DNA from: Flavobacteriaceae bacterium
Lineage (GTDB): Bacteria > Bacteroidota > Bacteroidia > Flavobacteriales > Flavobacteriaceae
Direction: 5' to 3'
Length of the DNA: 64,000 nucleotides
Assembly: GCA_947451525.1 (NCBI GenBank)
Contig: CANFZM010000005.1
Span: forward strand, 1 to 64,000
Below, piece by piece: positions 33,899-42,273 of this stretch (positions are counted from its first letter, which is position 1; every line of letters starts with the position of its first letter). Under the pieces are notes generated by a model. That model searched no databases. It saw only the letters and a list, made by a program, of their open reading frames with translations, and was not told where the DNA came from. The position numbers and the translations under genes were made by a program.

Positions 33899-34324
33899 TT
33901 AATTTTCGTTGGTAATATATTGTTCCACATCAATGTTGTTAGAAAGTTCGTCTTCTAGGGCATCTTTACTGATTGGAGTGTTAACTTTTAATTTATCAAT
34001 ATCTTCTTGTTCTAACAAATTCACTATTTCATCATCCGAAACCGACTTGTTTAGCGTAAGATAATTTTCAATTTCGGAAGAACTTAATTCTTGTTCCTTA
34101 TTTTGTAATTGATTTACTATTGGCAAAGATAAGGCTAATACTAAAACTGCTGCTGCTGAATAAATCCAACGTTTGTTACGAGCATAAAACGAAATTATTT
34201 TCGGTTCTTCTTTGGGTATTCGTTGCATAACTTTTTCAGAAAAAGCATCCCAATATCCATCAGGAATTTGAAATCCTGTGGTTATTTTTTCGCTAGTATC
34301 TATTTTAAAATCTTTCATATCCAT
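33899..34324 (-). CDS. Putative anti-sigma factor, single-span membrane protein
   Basis: The 141-residue protein has an N-terminal cytoplasmic part (about 1-48, including PDGYWDAFSEKVMQRIP), one transmembrane helix at about 52-69, and an acidic C-terminal part outside. The size, topology and position directly after an ECF sigma factor fit an anti-sigma factor, although no zinc-anti-sigma (HxxxCxxC) motif is present. The gap to the sigma gene is 24 bases. The N-terminal segment would be the sigma-binding part. Function is inferred from context. Confidence 0.65.
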   Translation of the reverse strand: MDMKDFKIDTSEKITTGFQIPDGYWDAFSEKVMQRIPKEEPKIISFYARNKRWIYSAAAVLVLALSLPIVNQLQNKEQELSSSEIENYLTLNKSVSDDEIVNLLEQEDIDKLKVNTPISKDALEDELSNNIDVEQYITNEN

Positions 34325-34348
34325 AAGACAAAATTTGTTCTTAAAGGT

Positions 34349-34897
34349 TTAATTGGTTTTTAGGTATTCTTCAATTTTTTTAACGGCATGGTGGTACGAT
34401 GCTTTCAAGGCTCCAACCGAAGTTCCTAATATCTCCGACATGTTCTCGTACTTTAATTCTTCAAAATATTTCATTTTAAAAACGAGTTGCTGTTTCTCGG
34501 GAAGTAAAACAATTGCTTTTTGGAGTTTTATTTGAATTTCATTTCCGTCAAAATACACATCCGATTGTAAATTTTCTACAATTTTAGTTTGCATTGCTTC
34601 GCTAGTAGTTCCGTTGCGTTTGGCTTTGTTGTTTATAAAAGTGATGGCTTCGTTGGTTGCAATGCGGTACATCCAAGAAAAAAGTTTACTATCACCTTTA
34701 AAATTTTTTAAATTTTGAAATATCTTTACAAATGTATTTTGCAAAACATCATCGGTATCATCGTGGTTAAGAACAATATTCCGAATAAGATTATACAAAG
34801 GTTTTTGATAATCGCGCAAGAGTTTTTGAAACGCAACATTTTGCGTTTTGGGGTCCAATAACTCGTTTATAAAATCCTTTTCGTCTTGCAATGCCAA
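34349..34897 (-). CDS. ECF-type RNA polymerase sigma factor
   Basis: The 182-residue protein has the two ECF domains. Region 2 (about 25-93) contains DDTDDVLQNTFVKIFQNL and FSWMYRIATNEAITF; region 4 (about 120-178) contains LPEKQQLVFKMKYFEELKYE and GTSVGALKASYHHA. It should direct polymerase to a stress regulon, held in check by the membrane protein encoded next. No ATG is available: the codon at 34897 is TTG and an in-frame TAA lies nine bases upstream, so translation starts at this TTG or a nearby alternative. A divergent start codon may limit its synthesis. Confidence 0.9.
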   Translation of the reverse strand: MALQDEKDFINELLDPKTQNVAFQKLLRDYQKPLYNLIRNIVLNHDDTDDVLQNTFVKIFQNLKNFKGDSKLFSWMYRIATNEAITFINNKAKRNGTTSEAMQTKIVENLQSDVYFDGNEIQIKLQKAIVLLPEKQQLVFKMKYFEELKYENMSEILGTSVGALKASYHHAVKKIEEYLKTN

Positions 34898-34960
34898 AGT
34901 TTATCTATTGGAATAAAGATAACAGAAAAGGTTTAATATAAAAATGTTTTTAGATGTTTT

Positions 34961-36058
34961 TTATGGCGCAATTGTTTCAGTTGGGGGAGTGGCAACAACT
35001 AAAGAATCTAGAGATTTTCTGTGAAAAGGTTTCGGAACTGCTTTTGGAAAAACCGGAATGTAAATTTCGGTAACCCATTTAGAAGGACTTTTAACATCAT
35101 TTCTTCCAACTGCATAAACTTCTACAATTTGCCCTGAATTATTTCGCTCTAAATGATTATCTGTAATATAAGTCAGTGCTTTTTTCCAAGCAGTTTGAGT
35201 GTGGGAGTAATCTCCAGTAAGCGTAGTTTTTAATGTAGTATAACTTTCCAATTTTCCAGATTCCACGTCACTTCCTGGCATAATGTGAATAGAATCTCTA
35301 ACGGGCATACATACTGAAAATCCTACATCATCGTTAGTTCTATCGTATTTATGATAAATGATAAACGGTTTTCCGCTGCTGCTCAATTTATTTTTATCAA
35401 AGAAATGTTCCATTCTAGAAACTAAAATTTTAATGTTTCTATCGACATCTTTTTGTTTGCAATGCAAAAATTGTTTTAAGTAAAATCCACCCGGACGGTT
35501 CACAATTCCGTTCACTTTTACCGAATAAGTATTGATTTCGTAATCAAGTGTTTTGTTCAGGTTTTCCAAACTTTTCTCATAAGAATCTCCAACAACACTA
35601 TTAATTCCACCGTGAAAAAAAGCAGCAACTTTCGATTTAAAATCTAATTTTCCTTTACTTCTCCAAGTAACTTTCGTTCCTCCAATGGTATCTTTAAAAT
35701 TCCAATAAATCTCAGACGACTCGTCATTATTCACCATTTTTTGAGAAATACTTTCGTTTTCTTTTACCAAAACAGTTTTTAAATTTCCTTCTGTAGAACT
35801 ACTAACCCAAGAGCAAGAAGCTCCTTGACCCATAGTAAGTTCCGGATAATTAAATTTATAGGTGTTATCATTTTTTATCCACGAACAAAAAGTTTCCCAA
35901 TTTCTATAATCGTTAATGTAATTAAAAACGGTAGTTCTTGGGTTTTTAATTACTTTACTTCTAGTTACATCATAGTCTCCCTTTTGTGTAGACACAAAAA
36001 CGCTCAATCCTATCAGGAAAAGAAAGAGTAATAAAAAGAGGTATTTAAGGATTCTCAT
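34961..36058 (-). CDS. SRPBCC-domain protein with GyrI-like C-terminal domain
   Basis: The 365-residue protein has an N-terminal membrane anchor or signal (about 5-23) and an SRPBCC/polyketide-cyclase-like domain (about 30-175, with the WxxFCSWI segment and TKVTWRSKGKLDF). A GyrI-like effector-binding domain (about 180-340) follows, with GGFYLKQF, VGFSVCMPV, GDYSHTQTAWKKALTYI and TEIYIPV. Both folds bind small hydrophobic or cationic ligands. The combination is widespread in Bacteroidetes as uncharacterised proteins. It is monocistronic or loosely linked to the sigma gene downstream. Confidence 0.8.
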   Translation of the reverse strand: MRILKYLFLLLFLFLIGLSVFVSTQKGDYDVTRSKVIKNPRTTVFNYINDYRNWETFCSWIKNDNTYKFNYPELTMGQGASCSWVSSSTEGNLKTVLVKENESISQKMVNNDESSEIYWNFKDTIGGTKVTWRSKGKLDFKSKVAAFFHGGINSVVGDSYEKSLENLNKTLDYEINTYSVKVNGIVNRPGGFYLKQFLHCKQKDVDRNIKILVSRMEHFFDKNKLSSSGKPFIIYHKYDRTNDDVGFSVCMPVRDSIHIMPGSDVESGKLESYTTLKTTLTGDYSHTQTAWKKALTYITDNHLERNNSGQIVEVYAVGRNDVKSPSKWVTEIYIPVFPKAVPKPFHRKSLDSLVVATPPTETIAP

Positions 36059-36098
36059 AAAGAAGTTTCAAAGATTATAAAGTAAATATAGAAAAAAA

Positions 36099-36287
36099 TT
36101 AATGTTTGAAGAAAATTTTAATCATAAATAATATAAAAATAAAAGCAAAAAAGCCTAAAAGTATTTTATAGTTTCCTTTGTAAAATTGATTGTGAAGCAT
36201 TTTGTCTTTTCCATAAGCATAAATCATTGCAATAATAAAGGCAACAATAAAGGCTCCTGCAAAGATCAATTGACCTTGTGTGAACAT
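36099..36287 (-). CDS. Small two-helix membrane protein
   Basis: The 62-residue protein has two transmembrane helices (about 7-25 and 42-59) joined by a basic loop (YGKDKMLHNQFYKGNY). Codon use looks normal and the ORF sits cleanly between flanking genes, 40 bases before the SRPBCC gene on the same strand. I have an impression of a conserved short flavobacterial protein but cannot name it. Function unknown. Confidence 0.65.
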   Translation of the reverse strand: MFTQGQLIFAGAFIVAFIIAMIYAYGKDKMLHNQFYKGNYKILLGFFAFIFILFMIKIFFKH

Positions 36288-36363
36288 AGTAATTATTTTT
36301 CAACAAATTTAGGCAAATATATTCCTAATTTGTAATTTGGCATTCTAATTTATTCCTTAAAAT

Positions 36364-36747
36364 ATGCAAAAACAAATCAACTCCGTAAAAGAATTCCATA
36401 CTAGTTTCCAATTAGGATATAGCGAAACAATAATAGGCGACTTGGGCGAAAGCAAAAACCTACTTCGTTTTAATTTGATGAAAGAAGAAAATGAAGAATA
36501 CCTTGAAGCGGCTCAGAATAATGACGTAACTGAAATTGCCGACGCACTTGGTGATATGTTATACATTTTGTGCGGAACCATTATCGAACATGGATTGCAA
36601 CATAAAATAGAAGAAGTTTTTGACGAAATTCAACGAAGTAACATGAGTAAATTGGACGAAAACGGACAGCCTATATATCGTGAAGATGGCAAAGTACTGA
36701 AAGGACCTAATTATTTTAAACCAAATTTTGAAGCAATTTTGAAATAA
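36364..36747 (+). CDS. MazG-like nucleotide pyrophosphohydrolase
   Basis: The 127-residue protein is an all-alpha NTP pyrophosphohydrolase of the MazG/phosphoribosyl-ATP pyrophosphatase-like superfamily. The metal-binding motifs are visible as EENEEYLEA near residue 42 and EIADALGDMLYILCG near residue 58 (the E-x-x-D type). C-terminal segments IQRSNMSKLDENGQP and GPNYFKPNF are typical of the subgroup. It probably removes pyrophosphate from unusual or excess nucleoside triphosphates. It converges with the acetyltransferase gene, with only two bases between stops. Confidence 0.85.
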   Translation: MQKQINSVKEFHTSFQLGYSETIIGDLGESKNLLRFNLMKEENEEYLEAAQNNDVTEIADALGDMLYILCGTIIEHGLQHKIEEVFDEIQRSNMSKLDENGQPIYREDGKVLKGPNYFKPNFEAILK

Positions 36748-36749
36748 TT

Positions 36750-37244
36750 TTAAAGCATCTTCTGCATAAAAACACTGTGCAACCAGCGGTTAAATTTAAA
36801 GCCAGATTCTTTTATAGTGCCTGCAATTTCAAAACCAAATTTCTTATGAAATTCAATGCTACTTTGGTTTTCGGCATCAATTACACCAATCATGGTATGC
36901 AGTTTTTGGGCTTTCGCCAAAAGAATTAAATTTTCTAATATTGATTTCCCAATGCCTTTTCCAAGATGATTAGGGTGGGCATAAACCGAATGTTCTACGG
37001 TAAATTTATAGGCTTCTCTAAATCGGAATTCACTATAATAGCCAAAACCAACAACCGTTTCATTTTCGGTTGCAACAATTACCGGAAATCCTTTGGATAG
37101 TTTTTCTCCCAAAATAGCCACTTGATTCTCTAATGTTCTAGGCTCATAATCATATAAAGCCGTTGCATTTAGAATATTATAATTTATAATTTCTAAAATG
37201 ATTGGTGCGTCTTCAATTTGATACGGTCTGATTTTGATTTCCAT
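36750..37244 (-). CDS. GNAT acetyltransferase, phosphinothricin-acetyltransferase-like
   Basis: The 164-residue enzyme transfers an acetyl group from acetyl-CoA. The GNAT acetyl-CoA motif is HLGKGIGKSILE near residue 93, and the segments FRFREAYKFTVEHSVY and HKKFGFEIAGTIKESGFKF are characteristic of the Pat/YwnH subgroup. Members modify phosphinothricin-like compounds or methionine sulfone or sulfoximine; the native substrate here is unknown. Its start faces menD across a 163-base divergent promoter region. Confidence 0.85.
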   Translation of the reverse strand: MEIKIRPYQIEDAPIILEIINYNILNATALYDYEPRTLENQVAILGEKLSKGFPVIVATENETVVGFGYYSEFRFREAYKFTVEHSVYAHPNHLGKGIGKSILENLILLAKAQKLHTMIGVIDAENQSSIEFHKKFGFEIAGTIKESGFKFNRWLHSVFMQKML

Positions 37245-37337
37245 GTCCCAAAAATAGTATTTTTTTAACCAATTTGAAATTATGTCACCTTAAGTATTAA
37301 CTTAATTTTCTTAATAGTTTAAATTAAACTCAATAAA

Positions 37338-37353
37338 TAACTTTGTACTTTTG
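37338..37353 (+). promoter_or_regulatory. Two adjacent -7 elements upstream of menD
   Basis: TAACTTTG (37338-37345) and TACTTTTG (37346-37353) both match TAnnTTTG and are directly adjacent, leaving a leader of about 50 bases before the menD ATG at 37408. Which one is used cannot be told. Confidence 0.4.
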
Positions 37354-37407
37354 TATTTGAATTTTTAGAAATAAACTTCTAAACATTTAAACTCATAAAC
37401 TTTTTAA

Positions 37408-39066
37408 ATGACCTACCCAAAAATACCTTTAGCACAATCTATAATCGAAATACTTCGTGCCAAAGGCATTACCAATATTGTAATTTCTCCTGGTTCTAGA
37501 AATGCACCACTAACATTAGGATTTGTAAACAACCCAAATTTTACTTGTTATAGCATTGCCGATGAACGTTCGGCAGCATTTTTTGCACTCGGAATTGCAC
37601 AACAAATTAAAAAACCAGTGGCTGTAGTTTGCACCTCAGGTTCGGCTTTGCTGAATTATTATCCTGCATTTGCAGAAGCATTTTATAGTCAGATTCCGTT
37701 TATTGTTATTTCTGCCGATAGACCCCAAAGCAAAATTGATATTGGAGACGGACAAACCATTCGTCAAGAAAACGTGTTTGCCAATCATTCTTTATTTAAT
37801 GCTAATCTCAATGAAAATGCGTCTGATGAAAATGATGTATTAATTCAAGAAGCTATTGATATTGCTTTCGCAAAAAGAGGTCCAGTGCATATCAATGCTC
37901 CTTTTGAAGAACCCTTATACGAAACTACCTCCGAAGTATCGATTGCTCCAAAAATCAGTTCTTCTACTTTAAATGAATTTACTATAGAAGAAAATTTATC
38001 CGAATTTGCTACCATTTGGAATACTGCTAAAAAGAAATTAGTTCTTGTTGGAGTTAACGAACCGAATGCTGTCGAAGAACAATTTTTAGATACTTTGGCA
38101 AACGATCCTTCGGTGGTTGTGATGATTGAAACGACTTCCAACTTACACCATCCGAAGTTTATCAATACCATAGATACTATAATTACGCCTTTTACAAACG
38201 ATGATTTTCTGGATTTTCAACCCGAAATTTTAGTGACTTTTGGCGGAATGATTGTTTCTAAACGCATCAAAGCATTCTTAAGAAAATACCAACCCAAACA
38301 CCATTGGCATATTGACACTTTAAGAGCCTACGATACTTTTGGTTGTTTGACCAAACATTTTGAGGTAACTCCCAACTTGTTTTTTCAATCGTTTTTTCCA
38401 TTAACACAAATGGTGGAGAGCAATTACAATCAAAAATCACAAGAAATAAAAGCACTACGCCAACAAAAAAGTCTGGAATATCTTGCTAAAATTCCGTTTA
38501 CCGATTTTAAAGTTTTTGAAAAAGTGATTCCTGCTTTGCCTAAAAATTCGCAATTGCAAATTAGCAACAGTTCACCTATTCGTTATGCACAATTATTTGA
38601 TATAGAAAAAAGTATTGAAGTCTTTAGCAACAGAGGAACCAGTGGTATTGACGGAAGCACTTCTACAGCAATTGGCGCAGCAGTTGGAAGCCAAAAACCA
38701 AATGTGTTTATTGCAGGCGACATAGGGTTTTTATACGATAGCAATGCCCTTTGGAACAATTATATTCCGAATAATTTCAAAATTATCTTAATCAATAATG
38801 GAGGAGGAGGGATCTTCCGAATTTTACCAGGACATGATGAAACACCTGTTTTTAATACCTTTTTCGAAACTTCGCATTGCTTAACCGCAGAACATTTAGC
38901 CAAAATGTATGGCTTTAATTACCTGATGGCAAGTACAGATACAACTTTAGAAAATAGTTTAAATGCATTATTTTCTAATGCGGATAAGCCTACTTTATTG
39001 GAAGTTTTTACGCCAACTTTAGAAAACGATAAGGTTTTGTTGCAGTATTTTAAGGAGTTGGTTTAA
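37408..39066 (+). CDS. menD: SEPHCHC synthase of menaquinone biosynthesis
   Basis: The 552-residue thiamine-diphosphate enzyme condenses isochorismate with 2-oxoglutarate to form 2-succinyl-5-enolpyruvyl-6-hydroxy-3-cyclohexene-1-carboxylate. The N-terminal ThDP domain has VISPGSRNAPLTLGF near residue 24 and ADERSAAFFALGIAQ near 52. The C-terminal pyrophosphate-binding domain has AGDIGFLYDSNALWNN near residue 436 and NNGGGGIF near 460. The length is normal. It is the first of four men genes in the window (with menC, menA and menB) and shares its 3' end with a degraded SET-domain gene on the other strand. Confidence 0.95.
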   Translation: MTYPKIPLAQSIIEILRAKGITNIVISPGSRNAPLTLGFVNNPNFTCYSIADERSAAFFALGIAQQIKKPVAVVCTSGSALLNYYPAFAEAFYSQIPFIVISADRPQSKIDIGDGQTIRQENVFANHSLFNANLNENASDENDVLIQEAIDIAFAKRGPVHINAPFEEPLYETTSEVSIAPKISSSTLNEFTIEENLSEFATIWNTAKKKLVLVGVNEPNAVEEQFLDTLANDPSVVVMIETTSNLHHPKFINTIDTIITPFTNDDFLDFQPEILVTFGGMIVSKRIKAFLRKYQPKHHWHIDTLRAYDTFGCLTKHFEVTPNLFFQSFFPLTQMVESNYNQKSQEIKALRQQKSLEYLAKIPFTDFKVFEKVIPALPKNSQLQISNSSPIRYAQLFDIEKSIEVFSNRGTSGIDGSTSTAIGAAVGSQKPNVFIAGDIGFLYDSNALWNNYIPNNFKIILINNGGGGIFRILPGHDETPVFNTFFETSHCLTAEHLAKMYGFNYLMASTDTTLENSLNALFSNADKPTLLEVFTPTLENDKVLLQYFKELV

Positions 39067-39172
39067 CCTTGTTTCTTCCAATACTTCTTCCCGTAATCAC
39101 AGAAAATTTCTTCTCCAGATTTTAGTTTTCTAATGGCAATTAGGCACACGTTCTGGTTTTTGTCTTTATTTT
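39063..39172 (-). pseudogene. C-terminal remnant of a SET-domain protein gene
   Basis: On the minus strand the last 35 or so codons before a TAA (39063-39065) read VCLIAIRKLKSGEEIFCDYG then KKYWKKQG. This is the classic C-terminal end of a SET domain (I-x-x-G-E-E-I-x-x-D-Y-G-x-x-Y-W). Upstream the frame runs into a 17-base poly-T tract (plus strand) and the restriction-modification genes; no N-terminal part is found on the far side at 41237-41423. The stop overlaps the end of menD by three bases. Confidence 0.7.
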
Positions 39173-39257
39173 TTTTTTTTTTTCTTATTCAATTACTTGT
39201 TTATTCCGTTTATTCTTTTAAATTTGTAACCATTGTGTAAGGTTAAATAGCTTGGTT

Positions 39258-40496
39258 ATGAATGAATATATGACGCTTTCTGAAACTTCTGAATACATTG
39301 GTAAAAGTAAAGAAACTTTAAGACGTTGGGATAAAGAAGGTAAATTACTTGCTGTTCGTGAGCCAATGAGCAATTACAGGGTTTACAGAAAATCTGATGT
39401 TGATACTTTATTTTCAGATTTTTTAGATGAAAACATAAAAGATCAGATTTCAAATTATGTTGAACCTCATAATGAATATACCGTTTTAGAACTTTTTGCT
39501 GGAGCTGGTGGTTTAGCTGTTGGAATGGAAAAAGCTGGTCTAAAATGTGTTGCTTTAAATGAAATAGATAAATGGGCTTGTAATACTTTGAGAAAAAATC
39601 GTCCAAATTGGAATGTTTTAGAAGGCGATATAAAATCTTTTAGTTTTACAGAATATGAAAATAAAGTTGATATCGTAACTGGTGGATTTCCTTGTCAAGC
39701 ATTTAGTTATGCTGGAAAAAAATTAGGTTTAGCTGATGCGAGAGGAACTTTGTTTTATGAATTTGCAAGAGTAGTAAAAGAAGTAAATCCTCCAATCTGT
39801 ATTGGAGAAAATGTTCGTGGTTTGTTAAGTCATGAAAACGGTAAAACGCTTCAAGGAATGATTTCTATTTTAGATGAAATAGGTTACAATGTTGTTCCTG
39901 TCCAAGTTCTAAAAGCAATTAATTTTAATGTTCCGCAAAAAAGAGAACGATTAATTTTAGTTGGAATTAGGAAAGATATTGATTTGAAATATGAATATCC
40001 AAACCCTTATAAGAAAGTTTATAATTTAAAAGATGCTTTGAAAAAAGGCGAATTATTCGATTGTGATGTTCCAAAATCAGAAGGTTCAAAATATCCAAAA
40101 AGTAAGATAGATGTTTTAGATTTAGTTCCACAAAAGGGTTATTGGAGAGATTTGCCTGTTGATATTCAAAAGGAATTTATGGGCGGAAGTTTTCATCTTG
40201 GAGGTGGAAAAACTGGAATTGCAAGAAGAATAGGTTGGGACGAGCCCTGTTTGACATTAACTTGTAGTCCTGCTCAAAAGCAAACTGAGCGTTGTCATCC
40301 AGAAGAAACTCGACCTTTTACAGTTAGAGAATATGCAAGAATACAAACTTTTCCTGACGATTGGAAATTTGAAGGTTCTGTTGCTCAACAATACAAACAA
40401 ATTGGAAATGCTGTTCCTGTTAATTTAGGTAAAGAAGTTGGTTATTCTATTATTAAGTTTTTGAATAGCTATTACAATTTGTCAAAACCTAAATAG
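39258..40496 (+). CDS. DNA (cytosine-5) methyltransferase with N-terminal helix-turn-helix
   Basis: The 412-residue protein methylates cytosine C5 in a specific DNA site to protect it from the neighbouring endonuclease. An excisionase/MerR-type helix-turn-helix occupies about 4-50 (MTLSETSEYIGKSKETLRRW). The catalytic domain follows, with motif I LELFAGAGGLAVGME (78-91), motif IV GGFPCQAFS (catalytic C146), motif VI ENV (184-186), motif VIII QKRERLILVG and motif X IGNAVPVNLG. The fused helix-turn-helix may autoregulate the operon, as known for some C5 methyltransferases. I use the ATG at 39258; an upstream TTG at 39252 lies inside a promoter-like stretch. It converges with the endonuclease gene and overlaps it by 25 bases. 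Confidence 0.9.
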   Translation: MNEYMTLSETSEYIGKSKETLRRWDKEGKLLAVREPMSNYRVYRKSDVDTLFSDFLDENIKDQISNYVEPHNEYTVLELFAGAGGLAVGMEKAGLKCVALNEIDKWACNTLRKNRPNWNVLEGDIKSFSFTEYENKVDIVTGGFPCQAFSYAGKKLGLADARGTLFYEFARVVKEVNPPICIGENVRGLLSHENGKTLQGMISILDEIGYNVVPVQVLKAINFNVPQKRERLILVGIRKDIDLKYEYPNPYKKVYNLKDALKKGELFDCDVPKSEGSKYPKSKIDVLDLVPQKGYWRDLPVDIQKEFMGGSFHLGGGKTGIARRIGWDEPCLTLTCSPAQKQTERCHPEETRPFTVREYARIQTFPDDWKFEGSVAQQYKQIGNAVPVNLGKEVGYSIIKFLNSYYNLSKPK

Positions 40497-41236
40497 TAGC
40501 TATAATTTTCAAAAGTTATTTGATCTAAAATTGTTCTTTTTGAAGTTTTTATTTCAGATTTAATTTCATCCAATGCAGAATTTTCCTTTAAAGATTGATT
40601 TTTTTCAATAGAATTAAGATAATCCTTCACCGCAATTGGGAGATTTTTATATAGTTGAAAAAGTGCATTTTCTTTTCCTGAAAGTAAAGCGTAGAATTGG
40701 TCACCCGAAATTTTGTAAACTCTACTATGACTATATTCTTTTCCGTTAATTTCTCCCTTCCAAAGTTCGCAAAAACTACTTTTTGCTAAAACTTGAACCC
40801 AATAACATTTGGATTTTTTATAGGTGTCAGCATATCTTGAAAGTTTTTGAAAAAGGGCTTCTGCTGAACTACTATTCATCGTGTTATGCTTGTTTTTAAT
40901 ATCAGCAAACAAAGTATCGTCTGTTGCTTTTATGTCAAAACCACTCAAATTTCCAACTTCAAAACCATTTATTCCACCCAATATTTGCTCGTGAAAAGTT
41001 CCAATAGAATTGTTTATAGATTTGTCAATTTGTCTTAATATTTCAGCTTGAATTAAACTTTCTTCATCAATATCATTAAATTGAGCATCAAAAGTTAACT
41101 TAATTGTATCAACTTTATTAGAATAAAAATTCTTTTTTGTAATGTTGTTTTTAGCTTTTAAGTATGCTTTATGGAGATTAGCTACACATTCTAAAAAGTG
41201 TTCATCAGAAATAAAATCTACATACTTGTTTTTCAT
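40472..41236 (-). CDS. Type II restriction endonuclease, Eco47II family
   Basis: The 254-residue protein matches my recollection of the Eco47II/Sau96I-type family that cuts GGNCC: NNITKKNFYSNKVDTIKLTF, GTFHEQILGGINGFEVGN, GFDIKATDDTLFADIKNKHN and YSHSRVYKISGDQFYALLSG. The PD-(D/E)xK-like centre is probably D112-I-K114 with D101 nearby. It is encoded on the strand opposite the methyltransferase, tail to tail, so the two genes need separate promoters. The GGNCC specificity is assigned by family only and could be wrong. Confidence 0.8.
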   Translation of the reverse strand: MKNKYVDFISDEHFLECVANLHKAYLKAKNNITKKNFYSNKVDTIKLTFDAQFNDIDEESLIQAEILRQIDKSINNSIGTFHEQILGGINGFEVGNLSGFDIKATDDTLFADIKNKHNTMNSSSAEALFQKLSRYADTYKKSKCYWVQVLAKSSFCELWKGEINGKEYSHSRVYKISGDQFYALLSGKENALFQLYKNLPIAVKDYLNSIEKNQSLKENSALDEIKSEIKTSKRTILDQITFENYSYYLGFDKL

Positions 41237-41396
41237 GTTTTTTGAAATTTGTTTTTATTTGCTAAACTATGAATTAATTCCGATTTTTCAAAAGTTCATT
41301 TTTCTAAGATTTCAAAGTAAAATAATTATTGACCAAATACTCTTCTGTTTAATTCCAATTAAGAACTCCCAACTCCCAACTTCCAACTCATTTTCG

Positions 41397-41404
41397 TACC
41401 TTTG
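41397..41404 (+). promoter_or_regulatory. -7 element of cvfB
   Basis: TACCTTTG, a TAnnTTTG match, 19 bases before the ATG at 41424. Just upstream is a low-complexity CCCAACT tract (41368-41388). Confidence 0.5.
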
Positions 41405-41423
41405 CCAAAATTACAAGCATATT

Positions 41424-42251
41424 ATGAAAATTGGTCAATTCAATACGTTAACGATAAATAGAGATACTCAGGTAGGTTTGTTTCTTACCGATGGGAAAGA
41501 AGATGTTTTATTACCTAATAAATACGTCCCAAAAGTATTTGAAATTGGCGAAGAAATTTACGTTTTCGTTTATTTGGATCATGAAGAGCGTCCTGTGGCA
41601 ACAACATTAGTTCCATATATCTTTTTGAATGAATTTGCACTATTACGTGTGAATTATGTAAACCAAGTTGGTGCTTTTATGGATTGGGGAATGGAAAAAG
41701 ACATCTTGGTTCCGTTTAAAGAGCAGGCCCGTCCTATGGAAAAAGGAAAGCGTTATTTGGTGTATCTTTATATGGACGAAAAAACTAATAGGCTAGTGGC
41801 TTCCAGTAAAACCAATCAGTTTTTAAACAACGAAAATGTAACTTTAGAGAAAAACGAAGAAGTTGATTTGATTATTTCTCACATAACCGAAATCGGAATT
41901 AACGTCATCATCAACCAAAAACACAAAGGTTTGGTTTATAAAGATGAGGTTTATGACGACTCCATCCGAACTGGAGATAAGATGAAAGGCTATATTAAGA
42001 CCATTCGTCCGGACGGAAAAATTGATGTTTCTTTACGTATTCTAGGTTTTGAAAATATCGAACCGAATTCGGAAATTATCCTAAACGAATTAAGAGCCAG
42101 CCGTGGATTTTTAAGGCTGAACGACAATTCCAATCCAGAAGATATCAAGACGGTATTGAAAATGAGCAAGAAAACCTTCAAGAAAGCCATCGGACTTTTA
42201 TACAAAGAGAAATTGATTGAGATTAAAGACGATGGAATTCATCTGCTATAA
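41424..42251 (+). CDS. cvfB: S1-like RNA-binding protein, CvfB family
   Basis: The 275-residue protein consists of successive S1-like beta-barrel domains and a C-terminal winged-helix. Marker segments are MKIGQFNTLTINRDTQVGLF at the start, NYVNQVGAFMDWGMEKDILV near 78, KMKGYIKTIRPDGKIDVSLR near 190 and KMSKKTFKKAIGLLYKEKLI near 247. CvfB in Staphylococcus affects virulence gene expression through RNA; the role here is unknown. The ATG at 41424 is chosen because the frame upstream encodes no recognisable domain and crosses the endonuclease gene start. Confidence 0.9.
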   Translation: MKIGQFNTLTINRDTQVGLFLTDGKEDVLLPNKYVPKVFEIGEEIYVFVYLDHEERPVATTLVPYIFLNEFALLRVNYVNQVGAFMDWGMEKDILVPFKEQARPMEKGKRYLVYLYMDEKTNRLVASSKTNQFLNNENVTLEKNEEVDLIISHITEIGINVIINQKHKGLVYKDEVYDDSIRTGDKMKGYIKTIRPDGKIDVSLRILGFENIEPNSEIILNELRASRGFLRLNDNSNPEDIKTVLKMSKKTFKKAIGLLYKEKLIEIKDDGIHLL

Positions 42252-42273
42252 ATCCTTTGCAAATTATTTTTTT

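Noticed and set aside
39166..39182. Poly-T tract as a transposon end
   Set aside because: No inverted repeats, target-site duplication or transposase were found around the restriction-modification genes, so the tract alone does not support a transposon.
41142..41423. Extended N-terminus of the cvfB reading frame
   Set aside because: The frame upstream of the ATG at 41424 runs through the endonuclease gene start and a low-complexity tract, and lacks any domain pattern; a -7 element at 41397-41404 sits between.
42217..42273. TTG start for the exported propeller-like protein
   Set aside because: It would begin inside cvfB and put about 19 residues in front of a clear signal peptide that opens at the ATG at 42274.
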